A stretch of DNA of 30,173 nucleotides, taken from positions 1 to 30,173 of the forward strand of contig CAZNWE010000054.1 of assembly GCA_964576715.1 (NCBI GenBank), in the 5' to 3' direction. Both the position numbers and the translations under genes were made by a program. The notes below the pieces were generated by a model. The model worked only from the letters and a program-made list of their open reading frames with translations. It searched no databases and was not told the DNA's origin. The first letter of the stretch is position 1. Every line of letters starts with the position of its first letter. The stretch comes from SLRI01 sp964576715. Lineage in GTDB: Bacteria; Pseudomonadota; Alphaproteobacteria; Geminicoccales; Geminicoccaceae. Positions 23,831 to 30,173 of this stretch are shown one piece after another.

Positions 23831-25120
23831 ATGAGCCTCTTCGGGTCGCTATATTCGGGTGTCTCCGGTCTCAACGCGCAGTCGCGCGCGATGAGCATGA
23901 TCTCCGACAACGTCGCCAATGTGAACACCACCGCCTACAAGGGGGCGCAAGCCCAGTTCGCCAACCTGGTCACCGCACAGGATTCGGTGAACGCCTATTC
24001 GCCGGGCGGGGTGCGCTCGATGGGCAAGCTGACCATCGGCAACCAGGGACTGATCCAGAGCAGCAGCTCGCCGACCGATGCGGCGATCTCGGGTGCCGGG
24101 TTCTTCGTCGTCAACGCCGCCGCCGATGGCAGCGGTGAGCAGGTCTACACCCGGGCAGGCTCGTTCGCCCCCGACTTCATCGGCAACCTGCGCACCCCCT
24201 CGGGCCAGTATCTGCAGGGCTGGCTGCTCGACGCGAACGAGAACGTGGTCGACGTCAACACGGTCGAGACGGTCAATATCGGTATCGTCAACGGCCTCGC
24301 CCGGGCGACCAACGAGGTGCGGATCGGCGCCAATCTCGACGCCGATCGGGCCGTCCATGTCGGTGCCTATGCCGTGGACGACATGGCCAACGGCACGGTC
24401 GAGCCGCATTTCTCCCGCGACATCCAGGTCTATGACAGCCTCGGCCGGCCGCAGGCGCTGACCATCGGCTATTTGAAGACGGCCGCGAACGCGTGGCAGG
24501 TCGAGGTCTACGCCGCCGACCCGGCGGCGGTGACCGCTGGTGCGGTGGCCCTCGGCAGCGGCACCGTGACCTTCAACGGTGACGGCAGCCTCGCCACCAA
24601 CAGCCTCGACGGCGTCGGCGTGACCATCCAGTGGGCGGCCGCGGCGGGTGCTGACGACAGCACCATCACCTTCGACCTCGGCACCGCCGGCGAGACCAAC
24701 GGGCTGACCCAGTTCGCGAGCCCGACCAATGTCGCCTTCGTTCTGCAGAACGGCGCCGAGGTGGGCGAGCTCAACGGGGCGCGGATCGACGAGGCGGGCT
24801 ACCTCATCGCCTCGTTCACCAACGGCGAGGAGCGCCGCCTCTACCAGCTGCCGGTCGCCACCTTCGCCAATCCGGCCGGGCTGAGCCCGCGCTCGGGCAA
24901 CATCTTCGCGCAGACCGAGAACTCGGGCGAGTTCAATCTCCGGGTCGCCGGCCGCGGCGGTGCCGGCCTGCTCGCCCCCTCGGCGCTCGAGGCCGCCAAT
25001 GTCGATCTCGCCGACGAGTTCACCAAGATGATCGTCACCCAGCGCGCCTATTCGGCCAACTCCCGGGTGATCACGACCACCAACAATATGCTCGAGGAAC
25101 TGATCCAGATCAGTCGCTGA
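23831..25120 (+). CDS. flgE: Flagellar hook protein FlgE
   Basis: 429 residues. The N-terminal rod/hook signature is SLYSGVSGLNAQSRAMSMIS then DNVANVNTTAYKGAQAQF. The centre has a FlgE D2-type domain (HFSRDIQVYDSLGRPQALTI), and the C-terminal coiled-coil zone ends with FTKMIVTQRAYSANSRVITT and LEELIQISR, as in all axial proteins. FlgE subunits form the universal joint between rod and filament. GGAG lies about eight bases before the ATG at 23831. The gene lies 50 bases after flgD and completes the fliK-flgD-flgE hook group. An AT-rich gap then separates it from sciP. Confidence 0.97.
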   Translation: MSLFGSLYSGVSGLNAQSRAMSMISDNVANVNTTAYKGAQAQFANLVTAQDSVNAYSPGGVRSMGKLTIGNQGLIQSSSSPTDAAISGAGFFVVNAAADGSGEQVYTRAGSFAPDFIGNLRTPSGQYLQGWLLDANENVVDVNTVETVNIGIVNGLARATNEVRIGANLDADRAVHVGAYAVDDMANGTVEPHFSRDIQVYDSLGRPQALTIGYLKTAANAWQVEVYAADPAAVTAGAVALGSGTVTFNGDGSLATNSLDGVGVTIQWAAAAGADDSTITFDLGTAGETNGLTQFASPTNVAFVLQNGAEVGELNGARIDEAGYLIASFTNGEERRLYQLPVATFANPAGLSPRSGNIFAQTENSGEFNLRVAGRGGAGLLAPSALEAANVDLADEFTKMIVTQRAYSANSRVITTTNNMLEELIQISR

Positions 25121-25242
25121 TTTTCACCAACTTCTTCAAAGTATGGCAAACGAATATTTACCAAAATCATTAGAGCGGATTTAAAGCGCCTAACTACATA
25201 TTGCGCGCGACAATCAAAACCCGGAAGAGAATGGGTGAAGCC
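25121..25242. promoter_or_regulatory. AT-rich flgE-sciP intergenic island, probable sciP promoter region
   Basis: This stretch of about 120 bases is much more AT-rich than its surroundings (for example AATATTTACCAAAATCATT). It is the natural place for the sciP promoter. A degenerate CtrA-like site, TTTA-N7-TAAC at 25180-25194, is present but has several mismatches. No clear -35/-10 pair stands out. Confidence 0.4.
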
Positions 25243-25527
25243 ATGGAAATGTCGACAGCGGAAACACTGCAGCAGCGGCCGCGCTCGGTGGTCGGGCCGA
25301 ACGGCACGATCCTGACGATGGAGACCCTGCCGCCGCCGGAAACACGGCGCTGGGTCGCGCGGCGCAAGGCCGAGGTGGTGACGGCAGTGCGCGCCGGTCT
25401 CATGACCTTCGACGAGGCCTGCCAGCGCTACGACCTGACCGCCGAGGAGTTCGCCTCGTGGGAGCGGGCGATCGACCGGCATGGGCTCGGCGGGCTGCGC
25501 GTCACCCGGCTGCAGCAGTTCCGCTGA
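25243..25527 (+). CDS. sciP: SciP (DUF1153), small inhibitor of CtrA
   Basis: 94 residues from ATG 25243. The conserved DUF1153 core is present: VGPNGTILTMETLPPPETRR, WVARRKAEVVTAVRAGLMTF, DEACQRYDLTAEEFASWERA and IDRHGLGGLRVTRLQQFR. It carries a helix-turn-helix. In Caulobacter this protein binds CtrA in G1 and blocks its recruitment of RNA polymerase. Its place beside the hook genes, in a window with a perfect CtrA box, suits that role. The start is uncertain: ATGs at 25231, 25243 and 25249 are all in frame, and GGTGAAG (25234-25240) would best serve the last. The conserved part is unaffected by the choice. Confidence 0.92.
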   Translation: MEMSTAETLQQRPRSVVGPNGTILTMETLPPPETRRWVARRKAEVVTAVRAGLMTFDEACQRYDLTAEEFASWERAIDRHGLGGLRVTRLQQFR

Positions 25528-25629
25528 GCACTGCCCGGCCGGGCGATCCGGGGAGTGGCGCAGGGCCCGGTGACGGGCACCCGGCCGAGCGGCAGCCGAC
25601 CCCGCCAAACGGCGCGGCCGCCCGACGGC

Positions 25630-27024
25630 TCAGTGCAGCGTCGCGAAGGCCGAGGCCGCCGCGAGCACCAGCCCGTCGGCACCGCGCGGGCCGATCAGCT
25701 GCAGGCCGACCGGCAGGCCGGCGGCGGTGAAGCCGCAAGGAATCGAGCAGGCCGGCTGCTGGCTGAGATTGATCGGGTAGCTGAAGCCCGCCCACTCGGT
25801 CCAGCGGCCGAGCCCGGAACCAGGTGGCACCTCGTGCCCGGCGGCGAAGGCGGCAATTCCGGTCGCCGGCGAGACGACGAGGGCGAAGCGCTCGAGCAGC
25901 GCGTCCATCGCCCGGCCGAAATCGACCCGTGCCTGGGTCGCCCGGAGGTGCTCGACAACGCTGAACGCCGATCCCTGCGCGGCGGCAGCGGCCAGACCCG
26001 GATCGATCGCCGCCCGCTCCTCGGGCGAGAGCAGCGCCACCCGGGAGGCGGCCGCCGGCAGCCAATGCGCGGCGAAGAGGTCGAACAGCCGCTCCTGGTC
26101 GGGCAGCGTGATCGCCTCGATCACCGCCCCCTCGGCCTGCAACCGCTCGACCGCCTCGTCGACCACGACCTGCACCTCGGCGTCGACCGGGCCGCGCGGC
26201 GGCTCGCACCAATAGCCGATCCGCACCCCGTCGAAGGCGAACGGTTCGGTCGCGAGCCCGGGCAGCTCGCAGGGTGGCTGCGTCCAGTCGAGCGGATCGC
26301 GGCCGGCCATGACGGCGAGCATCGCTGACGCGTCCTCGACCGACCGCGTCATCGGGCCGAGATGCGCGACGCTGCCGAACGGCGAGGGCGGCATGGCCGG
26401 CACCCGGCCGAAGGTCGGCTTGAGCCCGACGATGCCCGAGAACGAGGCAGGGATGCGGATCGAGCCGCCGCCATCGGTGCCGAGATGCAGAACACCGGCC
26501 CCGGCGGCCGCGGCGGCGGCGGCACCGCCGCTCGATCCGCCGGGCGTCAGCCGGGCGTTCCAGGGATTGGTGGTGACCCCGGAGAACGGGCTGTCGGTGA
26601 CCGCCTTCCAGCCGAACTCGGGCGTCGCGGTGAGGCCGAGCATGACCGCACCCGCGGCGCGCAGCCGAGCGACCGCCGGGGCATCATCGGCCGGGGTCGC
26701 CGGCCGGCTGTTGCTGCCATAGCGGATGGTCTGGCCGGCCACCCAGACGATATCCTTGATGGTGGTCGGCACGCCGTCGATCGGCGAGGCGGGGGCGCCG
26801 GCCCGCCAGCGCGCCTCGGCCGCCCGTGCCGCCGCCATGGCACCGTCGTGATCGATCAGGGTGAAGGCGTTGTGCGCCGCCTGCAGGTCGGCCGCCCGCG
26901 CCAGCGCCGCCGCGGCGACCTCGACCGGCGAAAGGCTTCGGTCGGCATAGCTGCGGGTCAGCTCGACCACGCCGCGGCGGCAGAGTTCGGGGGCGTCGGC
27001 GAGCGGGTCTTCGGGCTGGGGCAT
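25630..27024 (-). CDS. Amidase signature family hydrolase
   Basis: 464 residues. The Ser-cisSer-Lys triad is intact: K90 in PTTIKDIV, cis-Ser164 in TPGGSSGGAAA and nucleophile S188 in GTDGGGSIRIPASF, followed by GIVGLKPTFGRVP. The C-terminus has the usual PINLSQQPACSIPCGFT and GLPVGLQLIGP. It hydrolyses an amide to acid and ammonia in the cytoplasm. GatA is unlikely because no gatB or gatC is nearby and the sequence lacks GatA-specific context; fatty-acid, aryl or urethane amides are all possible. ATG at 27024 is the start that begins the family-like helical N-terminus; a longer frame upstream is Arg-rich non-family sequence. It is divergent from the cbpA gene. Confidence 0.9.
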   Translation of the reverse strand: MPQPEDPLADAPELCRRGVVELTRSYADRSLSPVEVAAAALARAADLQAAHNAFTLIDHDGAMAAARAAEARWRAGAPASPIDGVPTTIKDIVWVAGQTIRYGSNSRPATPADDAPAVARLRAAGAVMLGLTATPEFGWKAVTDSPFSGVTTNPWNARLTPGGSSGGAAAAAAAGAGVLHLGTDGGGSIRIPASFSGIVGLKPTFGRVPAMPPSPFGSVAHLGPMTRSVEDASAMLAVMAGRDPLDWTQPPCELPGLATEPFAFDGVRIGYWCEPPRGPVDAEVQVVVDEAVERLQAEGAVIEAITLPDQERLFDLFAAHWLPAAASRVALLSPEERAAIDPGLAAAAAQGSAFSVVEHLRATQARVDFGRAMDALLERFALVVSPATGIAAFAAGHEVPPGSGLGRWTEWAGFSYPINLSQQPACSIPCGFTAAGLPVGLQLIGPRGADGLVLAAASAFATLH

Positions 27025-27050
27025 CGTCGGTCGTCGGCTCGGCTGGCGGG

Positions 27051-27072
27051 CGGTGGCGGCATCGCGCCACCG
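27051..27072. repeat. 8-bp inverted repeat upstream of the amidase gene
   Basis: CGGTGGCG and CGCCACCG pair around a 6-base loop, 26 bases before the amidase ATG. It may be an operator or leader hairpin, or chance. The rest of the 215-base divergent region to 27239 shows no convincing promoter. Confidence 0.3.
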
Positions 27073-27239
27073 TGATACGGACAGCGACGCTAGCAGAGCA
27101 GTGCCGCACCCGTCGAGCCCGACCACCGGCCAGCGACCGGACGGGCAGCCCGCGATCGGACGGGCACGAAGACGGTAGACGGCGCGCCCGGGTCGTCGCA
27201 CAAGGCCGGTCGACGCAGCCCAGCCAGGGAACCGGTCGC

Positions 27240-28217
27240 ATGCAGGACCCCTACGAGACGCTCGGCGTCGCGCGCACCGCGACCGCAGCAGAGATCAAGG
27301 CTGCCTACAAGCAGCTGGCGCGCCAGCACCACCCCGATCTGCACCCCGGCGACCGCGCCGCGACCGGCAAGTTCCAGGAGATCTCGGCCGCCTACGACCT
27401 GCTCAAGGACCCGGAGAGACGGCGCCGCTTCGATGCCGGCGAGATCGACGCCAGTGGTACCGAGCGGCCGCGCCAGCGCTACTATCGCGACTTCGCCGAG
27501 GCGCCTGGCCGCGGCGCCCATGCCGCGGCCGACGGCTTCGCCAGCAACGAGGACCTGGAGGAATTCCTGGCGCGCGCCTTCGGTGCCGGCGGCGTCGATG
27601 CCGGCGCTTTCGACGGCGGTGCTTTCGACGGTGGTGCTTTCGACGGTGGTGCTGGGCGGCCCGGCGAGGGGTTTCGGGCGCGCGGCCAGGATGTCGGCTA
27701 CAGCCTCTCGATCGGCTTTCTCGAGGCCGCCAATGGCGGGGTCCACACCCTGCACCTGCCGCACGGCAAGACCCTCGAGGTCACCATCCCGGAGGGTACG
27801 GAGGACCGCCAGACGCTACGCCTCAAGGGCCAGGGCATGCCCGGCTTCGGCGGCGGGCCGGCCGGCGACGCCTATGTCGAGCTGCACGTCCAGCCGCACG
27901 GCTTCTTCCGGCGCAAGGACGACAATGTTCACGTCGAGGTGCCGGTGACCCTGAAGGAGGCCGTGCTGGGGGCGCGGATCGAGGTGCCGACCGTCGCGGG
28001 CCCGGTGACGATGACCGTTCCCGAAGGCTCGAACACCGGCACCACGCTGCGGCTGCGCGAGCGCGGCATCCGCAACCGCAAGTCCGGCACGCGCGGCCAC
28101 CAGTTCGTCACGCTCGAGGTCGTACTGCCGCCGGGCGAGGAGCCGGAGCTCCGGGCGTTCCTCGAATCGTGGCAGCCGCGGACACAAAAGAACCCGCGCC
28201 AGGAGATGCTGCGATGA
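27240..28217 (+). CDS. cbpA: CbpA-type DnaJ co-chaperone
   Basis: 325 residues. The N-terminal J domain (1-70) is YETLGVARTATAAEIKAAYK with the essential H31-P32-D33. There is no zinc-finger region, so this is a class II J protein. The linker has a Gly/Phe-type tract with three AFDGG repeats (27608-27652). The C-terminal peptide-binding domains hold HGKTLEVTIPEGTEDRQTLR, KGQGMPGFGGGPAGDAYVEL and DNVHVEVPVTLKEAVLGARI. It stimulates DnaK ATPase and hands over unfolded clients. The ATG at 27240 begins exactly at the J domain. Its stop overlaps the cbpM-like start by four bases (ATGA), and that partner supports the cbpA name over other DnaJ paralogues. Confidence 0.93.
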   Translation: MQDPYETLGVARTATAAEIKAAYKQLARQHHPDLHPGDRAATGKFQEISAAYDLLKDPERRRRFDAGEIDASGTERPRQRYYRDFAEAPGRGAHAAADGFASNEDLEEFLARAFGAGGVDAGAFDGGAFDGGAFDGGAGRPGEGFRARGQDVGYSLSIGFLEAANGGVHTLHLPHGKTLEVTIPEGTEDRQTLRLKGQGMPGFGGGPAGDAYVELHVQPHGFFRRKDDNVHVEVPVTLKEAVLGARIEVPTVAGPVTMTVPEGSNTGTTLRLRERGIRNRKSGTRGHQFVTLEVVLPPGEEPELRAFLESWQPRTQKNPRQEMLR

Positions 28218-28708
28218 TGCGCATCGACGAGCTGCTCGCGGCGATTGCCGAGCTCGAGCGGAGCGACCTCGAGGCATGGATCGAGGCGGAGCTCGTCGCA
28301 CCGCGGCGGGAGGCGGCGACGTTCGTCTTCTCGGAGCGACAATGCGCCCGCGTCCGCCTGCTCTGCACGCTGCGCTACGAGCTCGACATCGAGGCGGACA
28401 CCCTGCCGCTGGTCGTGTCGCTGGTCGACGAGATCTACGCCACGCGGCGACGGCTGCTGGCACTCACCGCCGCCGTGACGGCGCAGGACGAGGCCGTCCA
28501 GGCGGCGATTCTCGAGGCGATCGAGCGGGCGGCCGACGAGCGGGCGGCCGACGAGCGGGCGGNNNNNNNNNNNNNNNNNNNNNNNNNNNNNNNNNNNNNN
28601 NNNNNNNNNNNNNNNNNNNNNNNNNNNNNNNNNNNNNNNNNNNNNNNNNNNNNNNNNNNNNNCGAGCGGGCGGCCGACGAGCGGGCGGCCGACGAGCGGG
28701 CGGAATGA
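28214..28708 (+). CDS. cbpM: CbpM-like chaperone modulator, interrupted by an assembly gap
   Basis: The first 100 or so residues fit the CbpM family: MMRIDELLAAIAELERSDLE, a winged-helix-like stretch FVFSERQCARVRLLCTLRYE, LDIEADTLPLVVSLVDEIY and a helical LLALTAAVTAQDEAVQAAI. CbpM binds the J domain of CbpA and blocks its action on DnaK. AGGAG precedes the ATG, which overlaps the cbpA stop. The C-terminus is unusual: it becomes repeated E-R-A-A-D units of 15 bases, then 100 N, then the same repeats in the same frame and a stop at 28706-28708. The real tail length is unknown, and normal CbpM proteins end at about 100-110 residues. Confidence 0.82.
   Translation: MMRIDELLAAIAELERSDLEAWIEAELVAPRREAATFVFSERQCARVRLLCTLRYELDIEADTLPLVVSLVDEIYATRRRLLALTAAVTAQDEAVQAAILEAIERAADERAADERAXXXXXXXXXXXXXXXXXXXXXXXXXXXXXXXXXXERAADERAADERAE
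28523..28703 (+). repeat. 15-bp tandem repeat encoding E-R-A-A-D, containing the gap
   Basis: The unit GAGCGGGCGGCCGAC occurs twice plus a partial copy before the gap (28523-28562) and twice plus a partial copy after it (28664-28703). All copies are in the cbpM frame. The copies seen are identical, which is why assembly failed here. Confidence 0.9.
28563..28662. other. Assembly gap of exactly 100 N
   Basis: One hundred unknown bases, the conventional length for a gap of unknown size. If the flanking 15-base repeat is continuous, the true length should leave remainder 4 when divided by 15 (4, 19, 34, ... 94, 109). Confidence 0.98.
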
Positions 28709-28792
28709 CCCTGCGCGCCGCCGCGAGGCCTCGGTTCACGGCAGAATGGCGGAAGAATGGCGAAGAGGTGCTGCCTTTCCGCATGATCTTCA

Positions 28793-30060
28793 TCAGGCCT
28801 TTGCCGCCTCTTCCTCTGCCGCGTTGGGGTCGAGGTGGACGGTCTCCTGGGTGGCACCTTGCACCGCGCCCTGGATGATGTCGGCGCCGGTGGCGAAGGC
28901 CGGGCGGGATTCCTCGACCGGCGGGCGGATGCGGGTTCGCCAGACGACGTGCGCGGCGATGGCGAGGTAGACACATGCCAGGAAGAGGAAGATAGCACTC
29001 GGTCGGACGAGCTGCATGACCGGGGCGGCGATCGCCGGGGCGAGGGTCGAGCCGGCGCCGAAGACGAGCAGGAGGCCGCTGGCAACGGCGACGTATTCGC
29101 CTTCTAATGCCCGGTCGTTGGCGTGGGCGACGGCGACGGGATAGAGGGTGTGCATGGTCCCGCCGAGGGCTGCGATCAGCAGGATGACGGTGGTGGGGTC
29201 TTTGGGGTCGAGGAGGTGAATGGTAAAGGCGAGGGCGGCACCGGCGAGCGCTGTCAGGGTCAGGACCCGACGGCGTTCGAAGCGGTCGGAGAATTTGCCG
29301 ATCGGCGCCTGCATGACGGCCCCACCGACGATGGCCCCGGCGACCAGCAGGGCCACCGCATAGACGGGCAGGCCGATGGCGCCGGCGTAGACCGGGGCGA
29401 GGGTGCCGAACGCGCCGTTGGCGAGGCCGACGCCGAAGCAGGCGACGACGGCGATCGGCGAGACGCGGATCAGCCGGCGGATGTCGAGCTTCACTTCGTG
29501 CAGCGGATCGGGGGCGCGGGTGGAGCTGATGGCGGTGGGCACCAGGGCGAGGGAGGCCACGATGGCGACGAGGACGAAGGGCTCGAAGCCGGCGGGGCCG
29601 TAGACGGTGACGGTGAGCTGGCCGATCACCATGCTCGCGAGATTGACGATCATGTAGCGGGCGAAGACGCGGCCGCGGCTCTCGCTGGTCGCACTTTCGC
29701 TGAGCCGGCTTTCGATGATCATCGTCGCCCCGGCGAAGGCGAAGCCGGTGCCCGCGCGGACCAGGATCCAGGCGATCGGCGTGACGATCAGGATGTTGAG
29801 GAGGGTGGTGACGGCGACCAGGGCGGCGATCACGCTGAAGACGCGGATGTGGCCGACCGACGGGACGAGGTGCGGGGCGTAGAGGCAGCCGGCGACGTAG
29901 CCGGCGGCGCAGGCACTGCCGATCAGGCCGATGAGGGAGGTGGGGAAGCCTTCGAGCTCGGCGCGGATCGGCAACGCGAGACCCAAGAGTGCTCCCGCGC
30001 CGAGAGAAGACCGGCGCCGAGCAGCAGCGAGGTGGTGCGCAGGGGAATGTGGTCTGCCAT
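28793..30060 (-). CDS. MFS transporter (YcaD-like), probable one-base frameshift near the start
   Basis: The uninterrupted part, 28793-29986, encodes 397 residues with about 11 membrane helices. It carries MFS loop patterns IGKFSDRFERRR and RAGTGFAFAGATMIIESRLS, like the YcaD branch, with substrate unknown. From the TTG at 29986 the protein would lack most of helix 1. Upstream, an ATG at 30060 opens MADHIPLRTTSLLLGAGLL and then goes out of frame. The main frame, read back, gives LGAGALLGLALPIRAELEGF. Adding one base near 30000-30008 joins them into a perfect family N-terminus. The gene is therefore either frameshifted or misread in a draft assembly. It is convergent with cbpM. Confidence 0.78.
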
Positions 30061-30088
30061 GCGCAGCGTCCTGACGTACGCAGACCGG

Positions 30089-30105
30089 GAGTCCTAGTGG
30101 GACTC
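30089..30105. repeat. Small hairpin between the MFS gene and the edge gene
   Basis: GAGTCC and GGACTC pair around TAGTG, with no T-run. It lies between the proposed MFS start and the stop of the partial edge frame, and could weakly terminate the latter. Confidence 0.25.
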
Positions 30106-30123
30106 GTTCACGTCGGCGGCCGG

Positions 30124-30173
30124 CTACCAGCTGAGGAAGATGCCGACCTCGCCCGGCATGCCGCCCGGGAAGC
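30124..30173 (-). CDS. Possible C-terminal end of an unknown protein
   Basis: On the minus strand a frame entering from the edge reads FPGGMPGEVGIFLSW and then TAG. Alternating hydrophobic residues and a terminal aromatic residue are seen in the last strand of outer-membrane barrels, but 15 residues are far too few to assign a family. It may not be a gene at all. Confidence 0.25.
   Translation of the reverse strand, partial: FPGGMPGEVGIFLSW

Noticed and set aside
25180..25194. TTTA-N7-TAAC upstream of sciP as a second CtrA box
   Set aside because: It has three mismatches to TTAA-N7-TTAA. In an AT-rich gap such a match is expected by chance. It is kept only as a remark in the intergenic entry.
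30089..30105. Two GANTC sites (CcrM methylation) within 17 bases
   Set aside because: They are the two arms of one inverted repeat, so they are not independent, and no gene start with cell-cycle meaning is nearby.
1..30173. CRISPR arrays, insertion sequences, integrases, prophage genes or a defence system
   Set aside because: No repeat-spacer pattern, transposase, integrase motif, terminal repeats or defence-type gene set was seen anywhere in the window.

Overview
The window is very GC-rich DNA (about 70 % by eye) from a draft assembly; a run of exactly 100 N marks a scaffold gap. It looks like a motile alphaproteobacterium. The evidence is a SciP/DUF1153 gene, a DksA with only one of the four zinc-finger cysteines, a textbook CtrA box beside flagellar genes, a near-consensus sigma-54 promoter before fliK, and the glpK-glpR arrangement. 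A Rhodospirillales-like relative is a guess. The genus cannot be read from the sequence.

Layout. 1-3100: the 3' end of moaE, a tRNA-Ile2(CAU) gene, a glpK-glpR glycerol operon on the minus strand, and an unrecognised 71-residue gene with its own promoter. 3168-5915: a complete three-domain DNA polymerase I. 5982-16181: a tightly packed minus-strand cell-surface glycan operon. In transcription order it holds a CDP-glucose 4,6-dehydratase homologue that lacks its catalytic Tyr/Lys, glucose-1-phosphate cytidylyltransferase, an RmlC-type epimerase, an SDR reductase/epimerase, a GT2 glycosyltransferase, a GT4 glycosyltransferase, a GT4 fused to a thymidylate-kinase-like P-loop domain, another GT4, and a Wzx-type flippase. 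Most of these genes overlap by 1-20 bases or lie a few bases apart. The one gap of about 100 bases, after the SDR gene, is AT-rich and may hold an internal promoter. A class IV HDAC-like deacetylase is divergent from this operon.

17219-21650: an FAD-linked D-lactate/glycolate-type dehydrogenase, the flagellar export genes fliP and fliO preceded by an unknown 110-residue gene, a MoeB/ThiF-type E1-like enzyme, and dksA. A perfect TTAA-N7-TTAAC CtrA site lies between the fliO-fliP operon and the E1-like gene. 21796-25527: fliK, flgD, flgE and sciP in hook-assembly order. fliK lies directly behind a sigma-54 promoter, so its message may be leaderless. 25630-30173: an amidase, a cbpA-cbpM co-chaperone pair, an MFS transporter and a possible gene tail at the edge. 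cbpM ends in a 15-bp tandem repeat that contains the assembly gap. The MFS gene appears to carry a one-base frameshift in its first membrane helix.

How it works together. The glycan operon would make a CDP-activated deoxysugar, build an oligosaccharide with four transferases and flip it across the inner membrane. No initiating transferase, polymerase or ligase is visible here. The flagellar part couples hook assembly to the CtrA/SciP cell-cycle circuit. The items most worth a second look are the catalytically stripped dehydratase, the GT4-kinase fusion, and the local CtrA box/SciP/sigma-54 layout.
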